A stretch of 64,000 nt of DNA from Candidatus Sodalis pierantonius str. SOPE. GTDB taxonomy: Bacteria > Pseudomonadota > Gammaproteobacteria > Enterobacterales > Enterobacteriaceae. A program made the translations under genes and the position numbers. The notes below the pieces were generated by a model. It saw only the letters and a program-made list of their open reading frames with translations, ran no database searches and had not been told where the DNA came from. The stretch spans positions 4,340,001-4,404,000 of the forward strand of contig NZ_CP006568.1 in the NCBI RefSeq assembly GCF_000517405.1. Reading direction: 5' to 3'. Below, one piece after another: positions 9,644 to 18,527 of the stretch; within the stretch, counting starts at the first letter, position 1; every line of letters starts with the position of its first letter.

Positions 9644-10267
9644 TTACGCGCGCTGGCTCAATACGGAATCCACTAATCCATAGTCTACCGCCTCAGGCGC
9701 GGAGAGGAAACGATCGCGTTCGGTATCCCGCTCTATTACTTCAAGAGGCTGGCCCGTATGTTTCGCCATCAGCTCATTCATCCGCGCCTTGACCTTCAAG
9801 ATTTCCCGCGCGTGAATTTCAATATCGGTGGCCTGGCCCTGGAAGCCGCCCAGCGGCTGATGGATCATGACCCGCGAGTTGGGGAGGCAGAAGCGTTTGC
9901 CTTTGGCGCCTGCCGCGAGCAGGAAAGCGCCCATGGAGGCGGCCTGGCCCATGCAGAATGTGCTGACATCCGGTTTGATGAACTGCATGGTGTCATATAT
10001 CGACATCCCGGCGGTAATGACCCCGCCCGGCGAGTTGATGTACAGATAGATATCTTTTTCCGGGTTTTCCGCTTCTAAAAACATCATCTGCGCGACGATC
10101 AAATTCGCCATATGATCTTCGACCTGACCGGTCATGAAGATAATCCGTTCTTTCAACAGGCGTGAAAAGATATCGTATGAACGCTCTCCGCGTGAAGTCT
10201 GTTCCACCACCATCGGCACCAGAGCCATATGGGGTGCAAAGTTATCTTGTTCGCCACTGTATGACAT
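9644..10267 (-). CDS. clpP: ATP-dependent Clp protease proteolytic subunit
   Basis: 207 residues with a short propeptide, as in E. coli. The catalytic triad is visible: Ser in GQAASMGAFLLA, His in NSRVMIHQPLGG, and Asp in IERDTERDRF. It forms the double-heptamer chamber that partners ClpX, and probably ClpA from elsewhere. It is co-oriented with clpX and probably co-transcribed from the sigma-32-like promoter at 10422-10451. Intact. Confidence 0.98.
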   Translation of the reverse strand: MSYSGEQDNFAPHMALVPMVVEQTSRGERSYDIFSRLLKERIIFMTGQVEDHMANLIVAQMMFLEAENPEKDIYLYINSPGGVITAGMSIYDTMQFIKPDVSTFCMGQAASMGAFLLAAGAKGKRFCLPNSRVMIHQPLGGFQGQATDIEIHAREILKVKARMNELMAKHTGQPLEVIERDTERDRFLSAPEAVDYGLVDSVLSQRA

Positions 10268-10581
10268 TATCGTCTCCTAGAAATAAAGCTTTCGGCGCCT
10301 GGCCTGGGTTTCCGATTTTACGTGAGATGCGGCGTCATCGCCATGTCCCAAGATGTCGCCGGTCCGCTGGAGGGGTTTCGGCCCCTCTTCCGCCAGCGCG
10401 GCAGCTCCTCCCTTTCCCCTCTAGTTGGGGGAGCGTTGCGCCTTTTTCAAGGCCGCAGCGGCATTATTTCAGCGCCGGACGTTGCCGGGTATTCCCGCGG
10501 TGCACCCTATTTTTAACACTGCTTACCCGTTAAATATAGCGCTATTTATCACCGTCAATAGTATGAAAAGCTTATACAAAC
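10268..10581. other. tig-clpP intergenic region
   Basis: No gene. It contains the clpP sigma-32-like promoter (10422-10451) and, nearer clpP, a GC-rich hairpin (GAGGGG / CCCCTC at about 10371-10387) in the likely clpP leader. The hairpin has no T run, so it is not a standard terminator. Confidence 0.5.
10422..10451 (-). promoter_or_regulatory. Heat-shock (sigma-32) promoter of clpP
   Basis: On the minus strand CTTGAAA is followed after 14 nt by CCCCAACTA, close to the sigma-32 consensus. The site is about 155 bp upstream of the clpP start. Confidence 0.65.
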
Positions 10582-10611
10582 AAAAAGCCTGCCACCACAG
10601 GATGACAGGCT
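10582..10611 (-). terminator. Terminator after tig
   Basis: A GCCTG / CAGGC-based hairpin followed by five T on the minus strand, 54 bp past the tig stop. Confidence 0.75.
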
Positions 10612-10664
10612 ATGGGGATGACGGATGAGCCTTGGGACCGCACGCGGCCCGACGACGAGGGCGG

Positions 10665-11969
10665 TTACGCCGCGCTCGGCTGGTTCATCAACTCGTTGAA
10701 GCCGGTTTCTTTTTCCGTCACGCGCGCGTTGGCCAGCAGCGCTTCAACCGCCTGCTCTTCCAGCGCCACGTTACGCATGTTGTCCATCAGCTCTTTATTC
10801 TTGCCGTAGAACTCGATGACCTCGTTGGGATCTTCGTAGGCGGACGCCATTTCTTCAATTAGCGCGTTGACGCGGGTTTCGTCCGCTTTCAGTTCATGTT
10901 TGCGGATGACTTCGCCCAGCAGCAGACCGACCTTGACGCGGCGCTTGGCCTGTTTTTCAAACAGCTCGCGCGGCAGTTCCAGCGCCTGCTTTTGGTTGCC
11001 GCCGAAGCGCTGTGCCGCCTGGCGTTTTAGCACGTCGATTTCGCCATCGACCAACGCCGCGGGAACGTGAATGTCGTTCGCGCTGAGCAGACCGTCAATC
11101 ACCTGGGTCTTCACGCGGTTGCGCACGGCGTTTTTCAGCTCTCGCTCCATGTTTTTACGCACTTCGGCGCGCAGGCCCGCCAGGGTGCCGTCGGCAACGC
11201 CGAAACGCTTAATGAAGGCTTCATCCAGCTCCAGCAGTTCACGCTGCTCGACTTTTTTCAGCTCAACGGCGAACTTCGCGGCTTTGCCTTTCAGATTTTC
11301 GGCGTGGTAGTCTTCCGGGAAAGTGACGCTGATGTCGAAGCTTTCGCCCGCTTTATGACCGATAACGCCCTCTTCAAAACCGCGGATCATGCGGCCCTGG
11401 CCCATGGCCAGCACGAAATCGGTGGCTTTGCCGCCCTCAAACGCTTCGCCGTCAATGGTGCCGGTGAAGTCGACGGTGACGCGGTCGTCCGCGCCGGCGG
11501 CATCAGCGGTTTCTTTCCAGTCGGCCTGCTGTTTGCGCAGCGTTTCCAGCATGGTGTCGACATCGGCGTCCTTCACTTCCACCTGCGGTTTTTCCACCTC
11601 AATGGTGTCCAGCCCCGTCAGTTCCACTTCGGGGTAAACTTCAAACTCCACCGCATAGCTGAAATCTTCGCCGGTCTTGTATTCGCCCGGGACATAATTC
11701 GGCGCGCCTACCGGATTGATTTTTTCCTGGATAATGGCGTCGACAAAGTTGCGCTGCATCAGGTCGCCTAGCACGTCTTGACGGACGGAGGCGCCATAGC
11801 GCTGCGCAACGATATTCATAGGGACCTTCCCTTTGCGAAAGCCGTCGATGCGGACTTTTTTGGCGACGTTCACCAATTCGCTTTTCACCGCTTGCTCAAT
11901 CGTGTCGGCGGCAACGGTAATGTTTACACGGTGCCCCAGGCCTTCAGTGGTCTCAACAGAAACTTGCAT
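10665..11969 (-). CDS. tig: Trigger factor, ribosome-associated chaperone
   Basis: 434 residues against 432 in E. coli. The N-terminal ribosome-binding domain carries the signature GFRKGKVP (near residue 44). The FKBP-type peptidyl-prolyl isomerase domain is at roughly 150-245 (VTVDFTGTIDGEAFEGG). The C-terminal helical chaperone arms follow. It binds nascent chains at the ribosome exit. It lies downstream of bolA on the same strand with a terminator between, as in E. coli. Intact. Confidence 0.98.
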   Translation of the reverse strand: MQVSVETTEGLGHRVNITVAADTIEQAVKSELVNVAKKVRIDGFRKGKVPMNIVAQRYGASVRQDVLGDLMQRNFVDAIIQEKINPVGAPNYVPGEYKTGEDFSYAVEFEVYPEVELTGLDTIEVEKPQVEVKDADVDTMLETLRKQQADWKETADAAGADDRVTVDFTGTIDGEAFEGGKATDFVLAMGQGRMIRGFEEGVIGHKAGESFDISVTFPEDYHAENLKGKAAKFAVELKKVEQRELLELDEAFIKRFGVADGTLAGLRAEVRKNMERELKNAVRNRVKTQVIDGLLSANDIHVPAALVDGEIDVLKRQAAQRFGGNQKQALELPRELFEKQAKRRVKVGLLLGEVIRKHELKADETRVNALIEEMASAYEDPNEVIEFYGKNKELMDNMRNVALEEQAVEALLANARVTEKETGFNELMNQPSAA

Positions 11970-12227
11970 CTCGTTACCTCAAAAAATCACAGTGCTCGAT
12001 CAACGCCAGAAGCCGTTTTCAAAGAAGCGGTCATCCAGGTCCACTGACGTGAAAATGGCCTCTTAAGATCCGGGTGGTCTGAGGAATCAAAACCTGTTGC
12101 CCGTCGTCGTCAGAAGCATCCCGAATACCTTCCGGAAATATAAGCCGAGGCATTCATTATAGCGAGATAGGGTTTATGAGTCGAGGACGGCGCGCAAATT
12201 GCGCCGTGTGCGCGTGTAGAGGGAGAT
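11970..12227. other. bolA-tig intergenic region
   Basis: No gene is seen. It lies between the tig start and the bolA terminator and must contain the tig promoter, but I could not assign -35/-10 boxes with confidence. Confidence 0.4.
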
Positions 12228-12265
12228 AAAAAAGGCCGGCGGGTCGCTTCCCAGCCCATCCGGCC
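12228..12265 (-). terminator. Terminator after bolA
   Basis: A GGCCGG / CCGGCC stem around a GC-rich loop, with six T on the minus strand (plus-strand A run 12228-12233). It is 23 bp past the bolA stop. Confidence 0.75.
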
Positions 12266-12288
12266 CGTTTACCCTGTGCCGATAGGGC

Positions 12289-12606
12289 TCAGGCCGTCAG
12301 CCCGGCACCCCGGCAAGGGAGGGAGGCCGGCACCGTATCCTGCAAACCTTCCCACTCTTTCACCGTGTAGGTGTGCAGCGCCAGCGCATGCACAGGCCCC
12401 GCCAGCTCATCCGCCAGAACGCCGTATATCGCGCGGTGTCGGCTCAGGATACGCTCGCCGTTGAACCGATCGCTGACCAATACCACTTTGAAATGACTCT
12501 CAGAGCCCGCCGGGACATTATGGCGATAACTTTCATCCACCACTTCCAGATACAGTGGGGTGAACTCTGCCCTGATTTTTGTTTCTATTTGCTCACGAAT
12601 CATCAT
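12289..12606 (-). CDS. bolA: BolA family transcriptional / iron-sulfur regulator
   Basis: 105 residues, the same as E. coli. The conserved VVDESYRHNVPAGSESHFKV and the helix with HALALHTYTVKEWEGL carry the BolA class II KH-like fold and the [Fe-S]-ligating histidine used with monothiol glutaredoxin Grx4. It affects cell shape and biofilm genes under stress. The frame begins Met-Met, so 12603 is an equally possible start. Intact. Confidence 0.96.
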   Translation of the reverse strand: MMIREQIETKIRAEFTPLYLEVVDESYRHNVPAGSESHFKVVLVSDRFNGERILSRHRAIYGVLADELAGPVHALALHTYTVKEWEGLQDTVPASLPCRGAGLTA

Positions 12607-12895
12607 CTCTTCTCCTCAACGCCAGGCAGAGCGCTTTGCTCCGTCAGTTAAAATTTTAGCTGATTATTCTTTAACGCCTAGCCTTAAAGCGACAAATTTC
12701 ACGCTCAACGCCCCTTACCGTCCCGCCCGGGGCCGTCAACGGGGGTGTCGCATGGCCGAGGGGCGTTTGCCTGACGCGGCACAGCAAAATGTCCGGTAAC
12801 GTAAATTAGCGTTATTAAAGGCTTTCCCCTCCCGATGGCGATGCTATGATGTGGCCATTTTCCCCTTCCCTATCCTGATGAATGAGAAAGCATAT

Positions 12896-13474
12896 ATGCT
12901 AAAAAAATTACTGATGCCGTTGGTGGCCTTATTATTGCTCTCCGGCTGCGCCGCCAGCACCAATACGCTGGATATTTCCCCGAAAATTCAGCTGCTGCAG
13001 CAGGATCCGTCGCTGATGGGCGTCACCGTAAGCGTTAACGGCGCCGACCAGCGGCCGGATCAGGCGTTGGCCAAGGTCAACCGCGACGGCCAACTGGTCA
13101 CCCTCACCCCGTCGCGCGATCTGCGTTTCCTGTTGCAGGAAGTGCTGGAGAAACAGATGACCGCCCGCGGCTACATGATTGGTCCGAACGGCGCCGTCGA
13201 TTTGCAGATCGTAGTCAATAAACTTTACGCCGATGTTTCCGAAGGCAACGTGCGTTATAACATTACCACCCGGGCGGATATCTCCATTATCGCCCAGGCG
13301 AAAAATGGTAACAAACAAGTGAAGAGCTACCAATCGGTCTATAACGTGCAGGGCGTTTTCCGCGCCACCAATGACAAAATCACTAGCGCCGTGGACAGCG
13401 TGCTGGCGGATGTCATCAACGATATGGCCAACGACAGCAGCGTCAATAGCTTCATCAAGCAAAACGCGCGTTAA
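12896..13474 (+). CDS. yajG: YajG family outer-membrane lipoprotein
   Basis: 192 residues, as in E. coli. A lipoprotein signal peptide ends in lipobox LLSGC with Cys18 as the lipidated residue. The conserved body (LQQDPSLMGVTVSVNGADQR, SRDLRFLLQEVLEKQMTARGY) identifies YajG. Function is not well established. In E. coli it is upstream of and co-oriented with ampG, as here. The start is at 12896, not the upstream in-frame ATG, because that start makes a proper signal peptide. Intact although its neighbour ampG is dead. Confidence 0.95.
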   Translation: MLKKLLMPLVALLLLSGCAASTNTLDISPKIQLLQQDPSLMGVTVSVNGADQRPDQALAKVNRDGQLVTLTPSRDLRFLLQEVLEKQMTARGYMIGPNGAVDLQIVVNKLYADVSEGNVRYNITTRADISIIAQAKNGNKQVKSYQSVYNVQGVFRATNDKITSAVDSVLADVINDMANDSSVNSFIKQNAR

Positions 13475-13531
13475 TCTTTTCCGTTCACCCGCCTACCCGC
13501 GGCGCCGGGCAGGTTAACCCGAAAGCCGTCT

Positions 13532-14844
13532 ATGCCCATGACATCCGTTCGACTTGCCACGCTTACCCAGCGCCGTTCCCTCATTTTGCTGTGCCTCCGG
13601 TTTGCCGCTGGCGCTCACCTCCGGCACGCTACAGGCCTGGATGACGGTAGCCGGGTTGGATCTGAATACCATCGGTTTTTTCTCGCTGGTGGGTCAGGCG
13701 TACGTCTTCAAATTTCTCTGGTCGCCGGTAATGGATCGCTACAGCCCGCCGCTTATGGGCCGTCGCCGCGGTTGGCTGGTCATTTGCCAAGTGCTGCTGA
13801 TGGTGGGGCTGCTGGCGATGGGTACCCTCGATCCGGCACGCAATCTGGCGTGGTTGGCGGCGCTTGCGGTATGGGTGGCGTTCTGCTCCGCCTCGCAAGA
13901 TATCGTGTTTGACGCCTACAAGACCGATCTGCTGCCGGCGGAGGAACGCGGCACCGGCGCCGCGGTCTCGGTACTGGGGTATCGCCTGGCCATGCTGGTG
14001 TCCGGCGGCCTGGCGCTGTGGCTGGCGGATCGCTGGCTGGGCTGGCAGGCCACTTACTGGCTGACGGCCGCGTTGATGCTGGTAGGCTTGGTCAGCACCC
14101 TGCTGGCGCCGGAGCCGGACCAGGCGATACCCAGGCCGGCCAGTCTCGAGCAGGCGGTGATGGCGCCGCTGCGCGACTTTTTCGGCCGCGATAACGCCTG
14201 GCTTATCTTGATGCTGATTGTGTTTTATAAGCTTGGCGACGCTTTTGCGCTTAGCCTGAGCACGACCTTCCTTATTCCGCGGCGTAGGGTTTGACGCCGG
14301 TCAGGTGGGTATGATCAATAAAAGCCTGGGCTTATTGGCGACGATCATCGGCACGCTGGCGGGCGGGCTGCTGATGCAGCGGCTGTTGCTGTTCCGCGCC
14401 CTGATGCTATTCGGGCTCCTCCAGGCGGTCTCCAATGCCGGATACTGGGCGCTGGCGGTGACCGATAAACACCTTTGGTCGATGGCCGCGGCAGTATTTG
14501 TCGAAAACCTGTGCGAAGGCATGGGCACCGCGGCCTTCGTCGCGCTGCTGATGACGTTGTGCAACAAATCCTACTCCGCCACCCAATTCGCCCTGCTGTC
14601 GGCGCTGGCCGCCGTCGGCCGGGTCTATGTCGGCCCTCTCGCCGGCTGGTTCGTTGAACTGCACGGCTGGGCCTGGTTTTACCTGTTCTCCGTCGCCGTT
14701 TCATTTCCCGATCTGGGCCTATTGATGCTGTGCCGCACCACGTTGACCGCGACGCAGCAGACCGGCGATTTCCTGCGACGCGGCCATTTTAGCGCCGGTT
14801 ATCGCCTGGCGCAGCGCCTCTTGGCGACCGGCGGCGCGCTGGCG
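13532..14844 (+). pseudogene. ampG: Muropeptide permease AmpG, frameshifted and fused to cyoB
   Basis: AmpG imports GlcNAc-anhydroMurNAc peptides across the inner membrane for cell-wall recycling. The N-terminus (MPMTSVRLATLTQRRSLILL) is in one frame. From about 13590 the body (SGLPLALTSGTLQAWMT onward) is in another. An extra C near 14277 shifts it again (TTFLI then RGVGFDAG). The third frame continues to about codon GGALA near 14844, where AmpG homology stops and CyoB sequence begins without a frame break. The last 45-60 residues of AmpG are missing. Clearly non-functional. Confidence 0.92.
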
Positions 14845-16460
14845 CTGCAAATCGACGCGCGTGACGTTGCCTTTCCTTTCCTGAACTCCGTGAGTTTCTG
14901 GTTCTTCGTCGTCGGCGTCATCCTGATTAACGTCTCTCTCGGCGTGGGTGAATTCGCCCAAACCGGCTGGGTGGCTTATCCGCCGCTGGCGGGCAAGGAG
15001 TACAGTCCCGGCGTCGGGGTTGATTACTGGATCTGGAGTATCCAGATAGCCGGTATCGGAACCACCCTGACCGGCGTTAACTTCTTCGCCACCATTCTGC
15101 GCATGCGCGCCCCCGGCATGCCGATGATGAAAATGCCGGTCTTCACCTGGGCCGCGCTGTGCACCAACGTGCTGATTATCGCCGCGTTCCCGATTTTAAC
15201 CGTGACCATCGTACTGCTGACCCTGGATCGCTATCTGGGTACCCATTTCTTCACCAAGGATATGGGCGGCAATATGATGATGTACGTGAATCTGTTCTGG
15301 GCCTGGGGCCATCCGGAAGTGTACATCCTGGTGCTGCCGGTGTTCGGCGTGTTCTCGGAAGTGGTGGCCACTTTCTCGAAAAAACGCCTGTTCGGCTACA
15401 CCTCGCTGGTATGGGCGACCATCGCCATTACCGTGCTGTCGTTCTGCGTTTGGCTGCACCACTTCTTCACCATGGGCTCCTGCGCCAACGTCAACGCCTT
15501 CTTCGGCACCATGACCATGATCATCGCCATCCCGACCGGGGTGAAGATTTTCAACTGGCTGTTCACCATTTATCAGGGTCGCGTGGTGTTTAACTCGGCG
15601 ATGCTGTGGGCCATAGGCTTTGTCATCACCTTCTCCATCGGCGGGATGACCGGCGTGCTGCTGGCGGTGCCCGGCGCCGACTTTGTGCTGCACAACAGCC
15701 TGTTTTTGATTGCCCACTTCCATAACGTCATTATCGGCGGCGCGGTCTTCGGCTGCTTCGCCAGGATGACCTACTGGTTCCCGAAAGCCTTCGGCTATAC
15801 CCTGAACGAAACCTAGGGCAAACGCGCTTTCTGGTTCTGGATTATCGGCTTCTATGTCGCATTCATGCCGCTGTACGCATTGGGCTTCATGGGGATGACC
15901 CGTCGTTTGAGCCAGCAGATCGACCCCGTCTTCCATCCGCTGCTGATGGTGGCCGCCCGCCGCCGGCGCCGCGCTTATCGCGCTGGGTATCCTGTGCCAG
16001 GTGATCCAGATTGTGGTCAGCGTGCGCGATCGCGAAAAGAACCGCGACCTGACGGGCGATCCGTGGGGCGGTCGTACTCTGGAGTGGGCCACCTTCATCT
16101 CCCCCGCCGTTTTATAACTTCGCCATCGTGCCGGAGGTGAATAACCAGCGCGATGTGTTCTGGCAGATGAAAGAAGAAGGCACCGCTTATCAAAAACCGC
16201 TGGCCTATGAGCCGATCCATATGCCGAAAAACACCGGCGCTGGTGTGGTTATCGCCGCCTTCAGCCTGGTGTTTGGCTTTGCCTTGATCTGGCATATCTG
16301 GTGGCTGGCGATCGTCGGGTTTGCCGGCATGATCGTGACCTGGATAGTTCACAGCTTCAATGAAGGCGTGGATTATTACGTGCCGGTAGAGGAAGTCGAG
16401 CGTATTGAGAACCGGCATTTTGACCAAATCAGTGAAGCGGGCGTGAAGAATGTCAACTAA
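14845..16460 (+). pseudogene. cyoB: Cytochrome bo3 oxidase subunit I, truncated and multiply broken
   Basis: Homology begins at LQIDARDVAFPFLN, about residue 130 of E. coli CyoB. The N-terminal helices with heme b ligand His106 and quinone-site residues are gone, as is all of cyoA. The remainder keeps HPEVY (Cu-B His / cross-linked Tyr) and WLHHFF. It is then hit by a TAG at 15814-15816 in place of Trp (NET*GKRAFW), a one-base insertion near 15955, and another near 16095 before the terminal QRDVFWQMKEEG to VKNVN segment. It overlaps cyoC by 11 bp, as in the normal operon. Confidence 0.95.
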
Positions 16461-17064
16461 GATCCTATCCAATCATGATACCGCCCATGCCGAGCATGGG
16501 CACCACGATGCGGGAGCCAATAAAGTATTCGGTTTCTGGATCTACCTGATGAGCGACTGTATTTTGTTCGCCACCCTGTTCGCCACCTACGCCGTTCTGA
16601 GCAACAGCGTGGCGGGCGGGCCGACGGGCAAAGAGATTTTCGAGCGGCCGTTCGTCCTGGTCGAAACCCTCTTCCTGCTGTTCAGTAGTATCACCTACGG
16701 CATGGAGATCCTGGCCATGTACCGCGGCGACAAGAGCCGGGTCAACGTCTGGCTGGGCCTGACTTTCCTGTTCGGTCTGGGCTTTATCTGCATGGAGCTC
16801 TACGAGTTTCATCATCTGATTGCCGAAGGCTATGGCCCGGATCGCAGCGCCTTCCTGTCCGGCTTCTTCACGCTGGTGGGCACCCATGGTCTGCACGTCA
16901 CCTCCGGCCTTATCTGGATGGTGGTGATGATGGTTCAGGTCTCCCGTCGTGGTCTGACCCCGGTCAACCAAACCCGCCTGCAGTGCCTGAGCCTGTTTTG
17001 GTACTTTCTTGACGTGGTCTGGATTTGCGTCTTTACCGTGGTGTATTTAATGGGGGCACTTTAA
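16450..17064 (+). CDS. cyoC: Cytochrome bo3 oxidase subunit III
   Basis: 204 residues, full length, with five predicted membrane helices. Family motifs include FGFWIYLMSDCILFATLFATYAV, EIFERPFVLVETLFLL and GTHGLHVTSGLIWM. It is a structural subunit of the quinol oxidase with no redox centre of its own. The reading frame is intact, but its partner subunits CyoA (deleted) and CyoB (broken) are missing, so it probably has no complex to join. It may lack the native cyo promoter, which the ampG-cyoB deletion removed. Confidence 0.95.
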   Translation: MSTKILSNHDTAHAEHGHHDAGANKVFGFWIYLMSDCILFATLFATYAVLSNSVAGGPTGKEIFERPFVLVETLFLLFSSITYGMEILAMYRGDKSRVNVWLGLTFLFGLGFICMELYEFHHLIAEGYGPDRSAFLSGFFTLVGTHGLHVTSGLIWMVVMMVQVSRRGLTPVNQTRLQCLSLFWYFLDVVWICVFTVVYLMGAL

Positions 17065-17396
17065 TGAGTCATGCATCCGCAGGGCATACCGGCGCCAACC
17101 ACGGCAGCCATAAGTCCTATCTGATTGGTTTTATTCTCTCCATCATCCTGACGGTGATTCCGTTCGCCATGGTGATGCAGGGCTCCGCCAGCGAAAGTAC
17201 GCTGATAGCGGTGCTGGTGATTTGCGCCGTGGTGCAGATTGTCGTGCATCTGGTGTATTTCCTGCACTTCAATACGTCATCCGAGCAGCAGTGGAACCTG
17301 ATAGCCTTTGTATTTGCGGTGATGATCATCGCAATCCTGGTGGTCGGCTCCTTGTGGATTATGTGGTACCTTAATCACAACTTGATGGGCCACTAA
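17064..17396 (+). CDS. cyoD: Cytochrome bo3 oxidase subunit IV
   Basis: 110 residues, three membrane helices (SYLIGFILSIILTVIPFAMV, ESTLIAVLVICAVVQIVVHL, WNLIAFVFAVMIIAILVVGS). The start ATG at 17064 overlaps the cyoC stop (TTAATGA). CyoD assists Cu-B binding and assembly of subunit I. Intact but stranded, as for cyoC. Confidence 0.95.
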   Translation: MSHASAGHTGANHGSHKSYLIGFILSIILTVIPFAMVMQGSASESTLIAVLVICAVVQIVVHLVYFLHFNTSSEQQWNLIAFVFAVMIIAILVVGSLWIMWYLNHNLMGH

Positions 17397-17411
17397 CAGA
17401 GCGCAACGGTA

Positions 17412-18302
17412 ATGATTAAGCAATACCTGCAAGTAACAAAACCAGGAATTATTTTCGGTAATCTAATTTCTGTCATCGGGGGCTTTTTGCTGGCTGCAAA
17501 GGGCCAGATAGACTATGCCCTGTTTCTCGCCACGCTGGTCGGTGTATCGCTGGTGGTCGCCTCGGGTTGCGTATTTAACAACTATATCGATCGCGACATC
17601 GACCGGAAAATGGAAAGGACCAAAAACAGGGTCTTGGTGAGAGGGTTGATTTCTCTGAAAGCCAGTCTGGTTTACGCTACGGTGCTGGGTATTGTCGGTT
17701 TTGCACTGCTGTATCTGGCGGCCAATCCGCTGGCCATGTGGCTGGCGGTAATGGGCTTTATCGTCTATGTCGGCGTATACAGCCTGTATATGAAGCGCAA
17801 ATCCGTCTACGGTACTCTTATCGGCAGCTTGTCCGGCGCCGCGGCGCCGGTGATTGGCTACTGCGCCGTCAGCGACCGGTTCGACACCGGCGCATTGATT
17901 TTGCTACTGATCTTCAGCCTGTGGCAAATGCCGCACTCTTATGCCATCGCCATCTTCCGTTTCAAGGATTATCAGGCGGCGTCGATTCCGGTGTTGCCGG
18001 TAAAACGCGGCATTTCGGTCACTAAACACCATATTACCCTGTATATCATCGGTTTTATGGTGGCGACGCTGATGTTGACGCTGAGCGGTTATGCCGGCTA
18101 CAAATACCTGATTGTCGCCGCCTCGGTCAGCGTTTGGTGGCTGGGCATGGCGCTACAGGGCTATAAATCCGCAAATGACGATAAAGTCTGGGCGCGCAAG
18201 CTGTTCATCTTTTCGATCGTTGCTATCACCTTGCTCAGCGTGATGATGTCGGTGGACTTTATGGTGCCTTCCGCCACCAGCCTGCTCGCCTACGTCTGGT
18301 AG
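17412..18302 (+). CDS. cyoE: Protoheme IX farnesyltransferase (heme O synthase)
   Basis: 296 residues, a UbiA-family polytopic prenyltransferase. It has the Asp-rich substrate motif NNYIDRDIDRKMERTKNR (near residues 57-74) and the second motif YCAVSDRFD. It converts heme B to heme O with farnesyl diphosphate, whose synthase IspA is encoded at 24196. Heme O is the bo3 oxidase cofactor. With cyoA and cyoB dead, the product has no obvious use unless another oxidase takes heme O. Intact. Confidence 0.96.
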   Translation: MIKQYLQVTKPGIIFGNLISVIGGFLLAAKGQIDYALFLATLVGVSLVVASGCVFNNYIDRDIDRKMERTKNRVLVRGLISLKASLVYATVLGIVGFALLYLAANPLAMWLAVMGFIVYVGVYSLYMKRKSVYGTLIGSLSGAAAPVIGYCAVSDRFDTGALILLLIFSLWQMPHSYAIAIFRFKDYQAASIPVLPVKRGISVTKHHITLYIIGFMVATLMLTLSGYAGYKYLIVAASVSVWWLGMALQGYKSANDDKVWARKLFIFSIVAITLLSVMMSVDFMVPSATSLLAYVW

Positions 18303-18324
18303 CCATCCGCCTTACCCTCTTTCC

Positions 18325-18344
18325 GGCAGGGCGCAGGCCCTGCC
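18325..18344 (+). terminator. Terminator-like hairpin after cyoE
   Basis: Perfect 8-bp stem GGCAGGGC / GCCCTGCC with a 4-nt loop, 23 bp past the cyoE stop. It is followed by a pyrimidine-rich tract (CTCTTCCTGTCCTTTTC) and not a clean T run, so intrinsic termination is plausible but weak. Confidence 0.5.
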
Positions 18345-18527
18345 CTCTTCCTGTCCTTTTCACCTCATTGTCAGCCATGGCCGCCGGAGCTGCGACGGCG
18401 CCGCGCTCCGACTATCGCCACGCCCGCCGGACAAAGGCGTATGACGTTAACATCTGTTAAATATCATTCCATTTCCCGTCATGCGTTAAGGCATTACAAT
18501 GGCCCGGTAAGATATTTCGAGGTAGTG

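Noticed and set aside
14305..15816. A functional AmpG-CyoB fusion protein
   Set aside because: The 503-codon frame is real, but it starts inside AmpG, lacks essential parts of both proteins and is cut by an amber codon; treated as two pseudogene remnants.
15196..16098. 300-codon minus-strand ORF opposite cyoB
   Set aside because: Shadow frame: His/Gly/Glu-rich low-complexity translation with no domain; the plus strand is clear CyoB.
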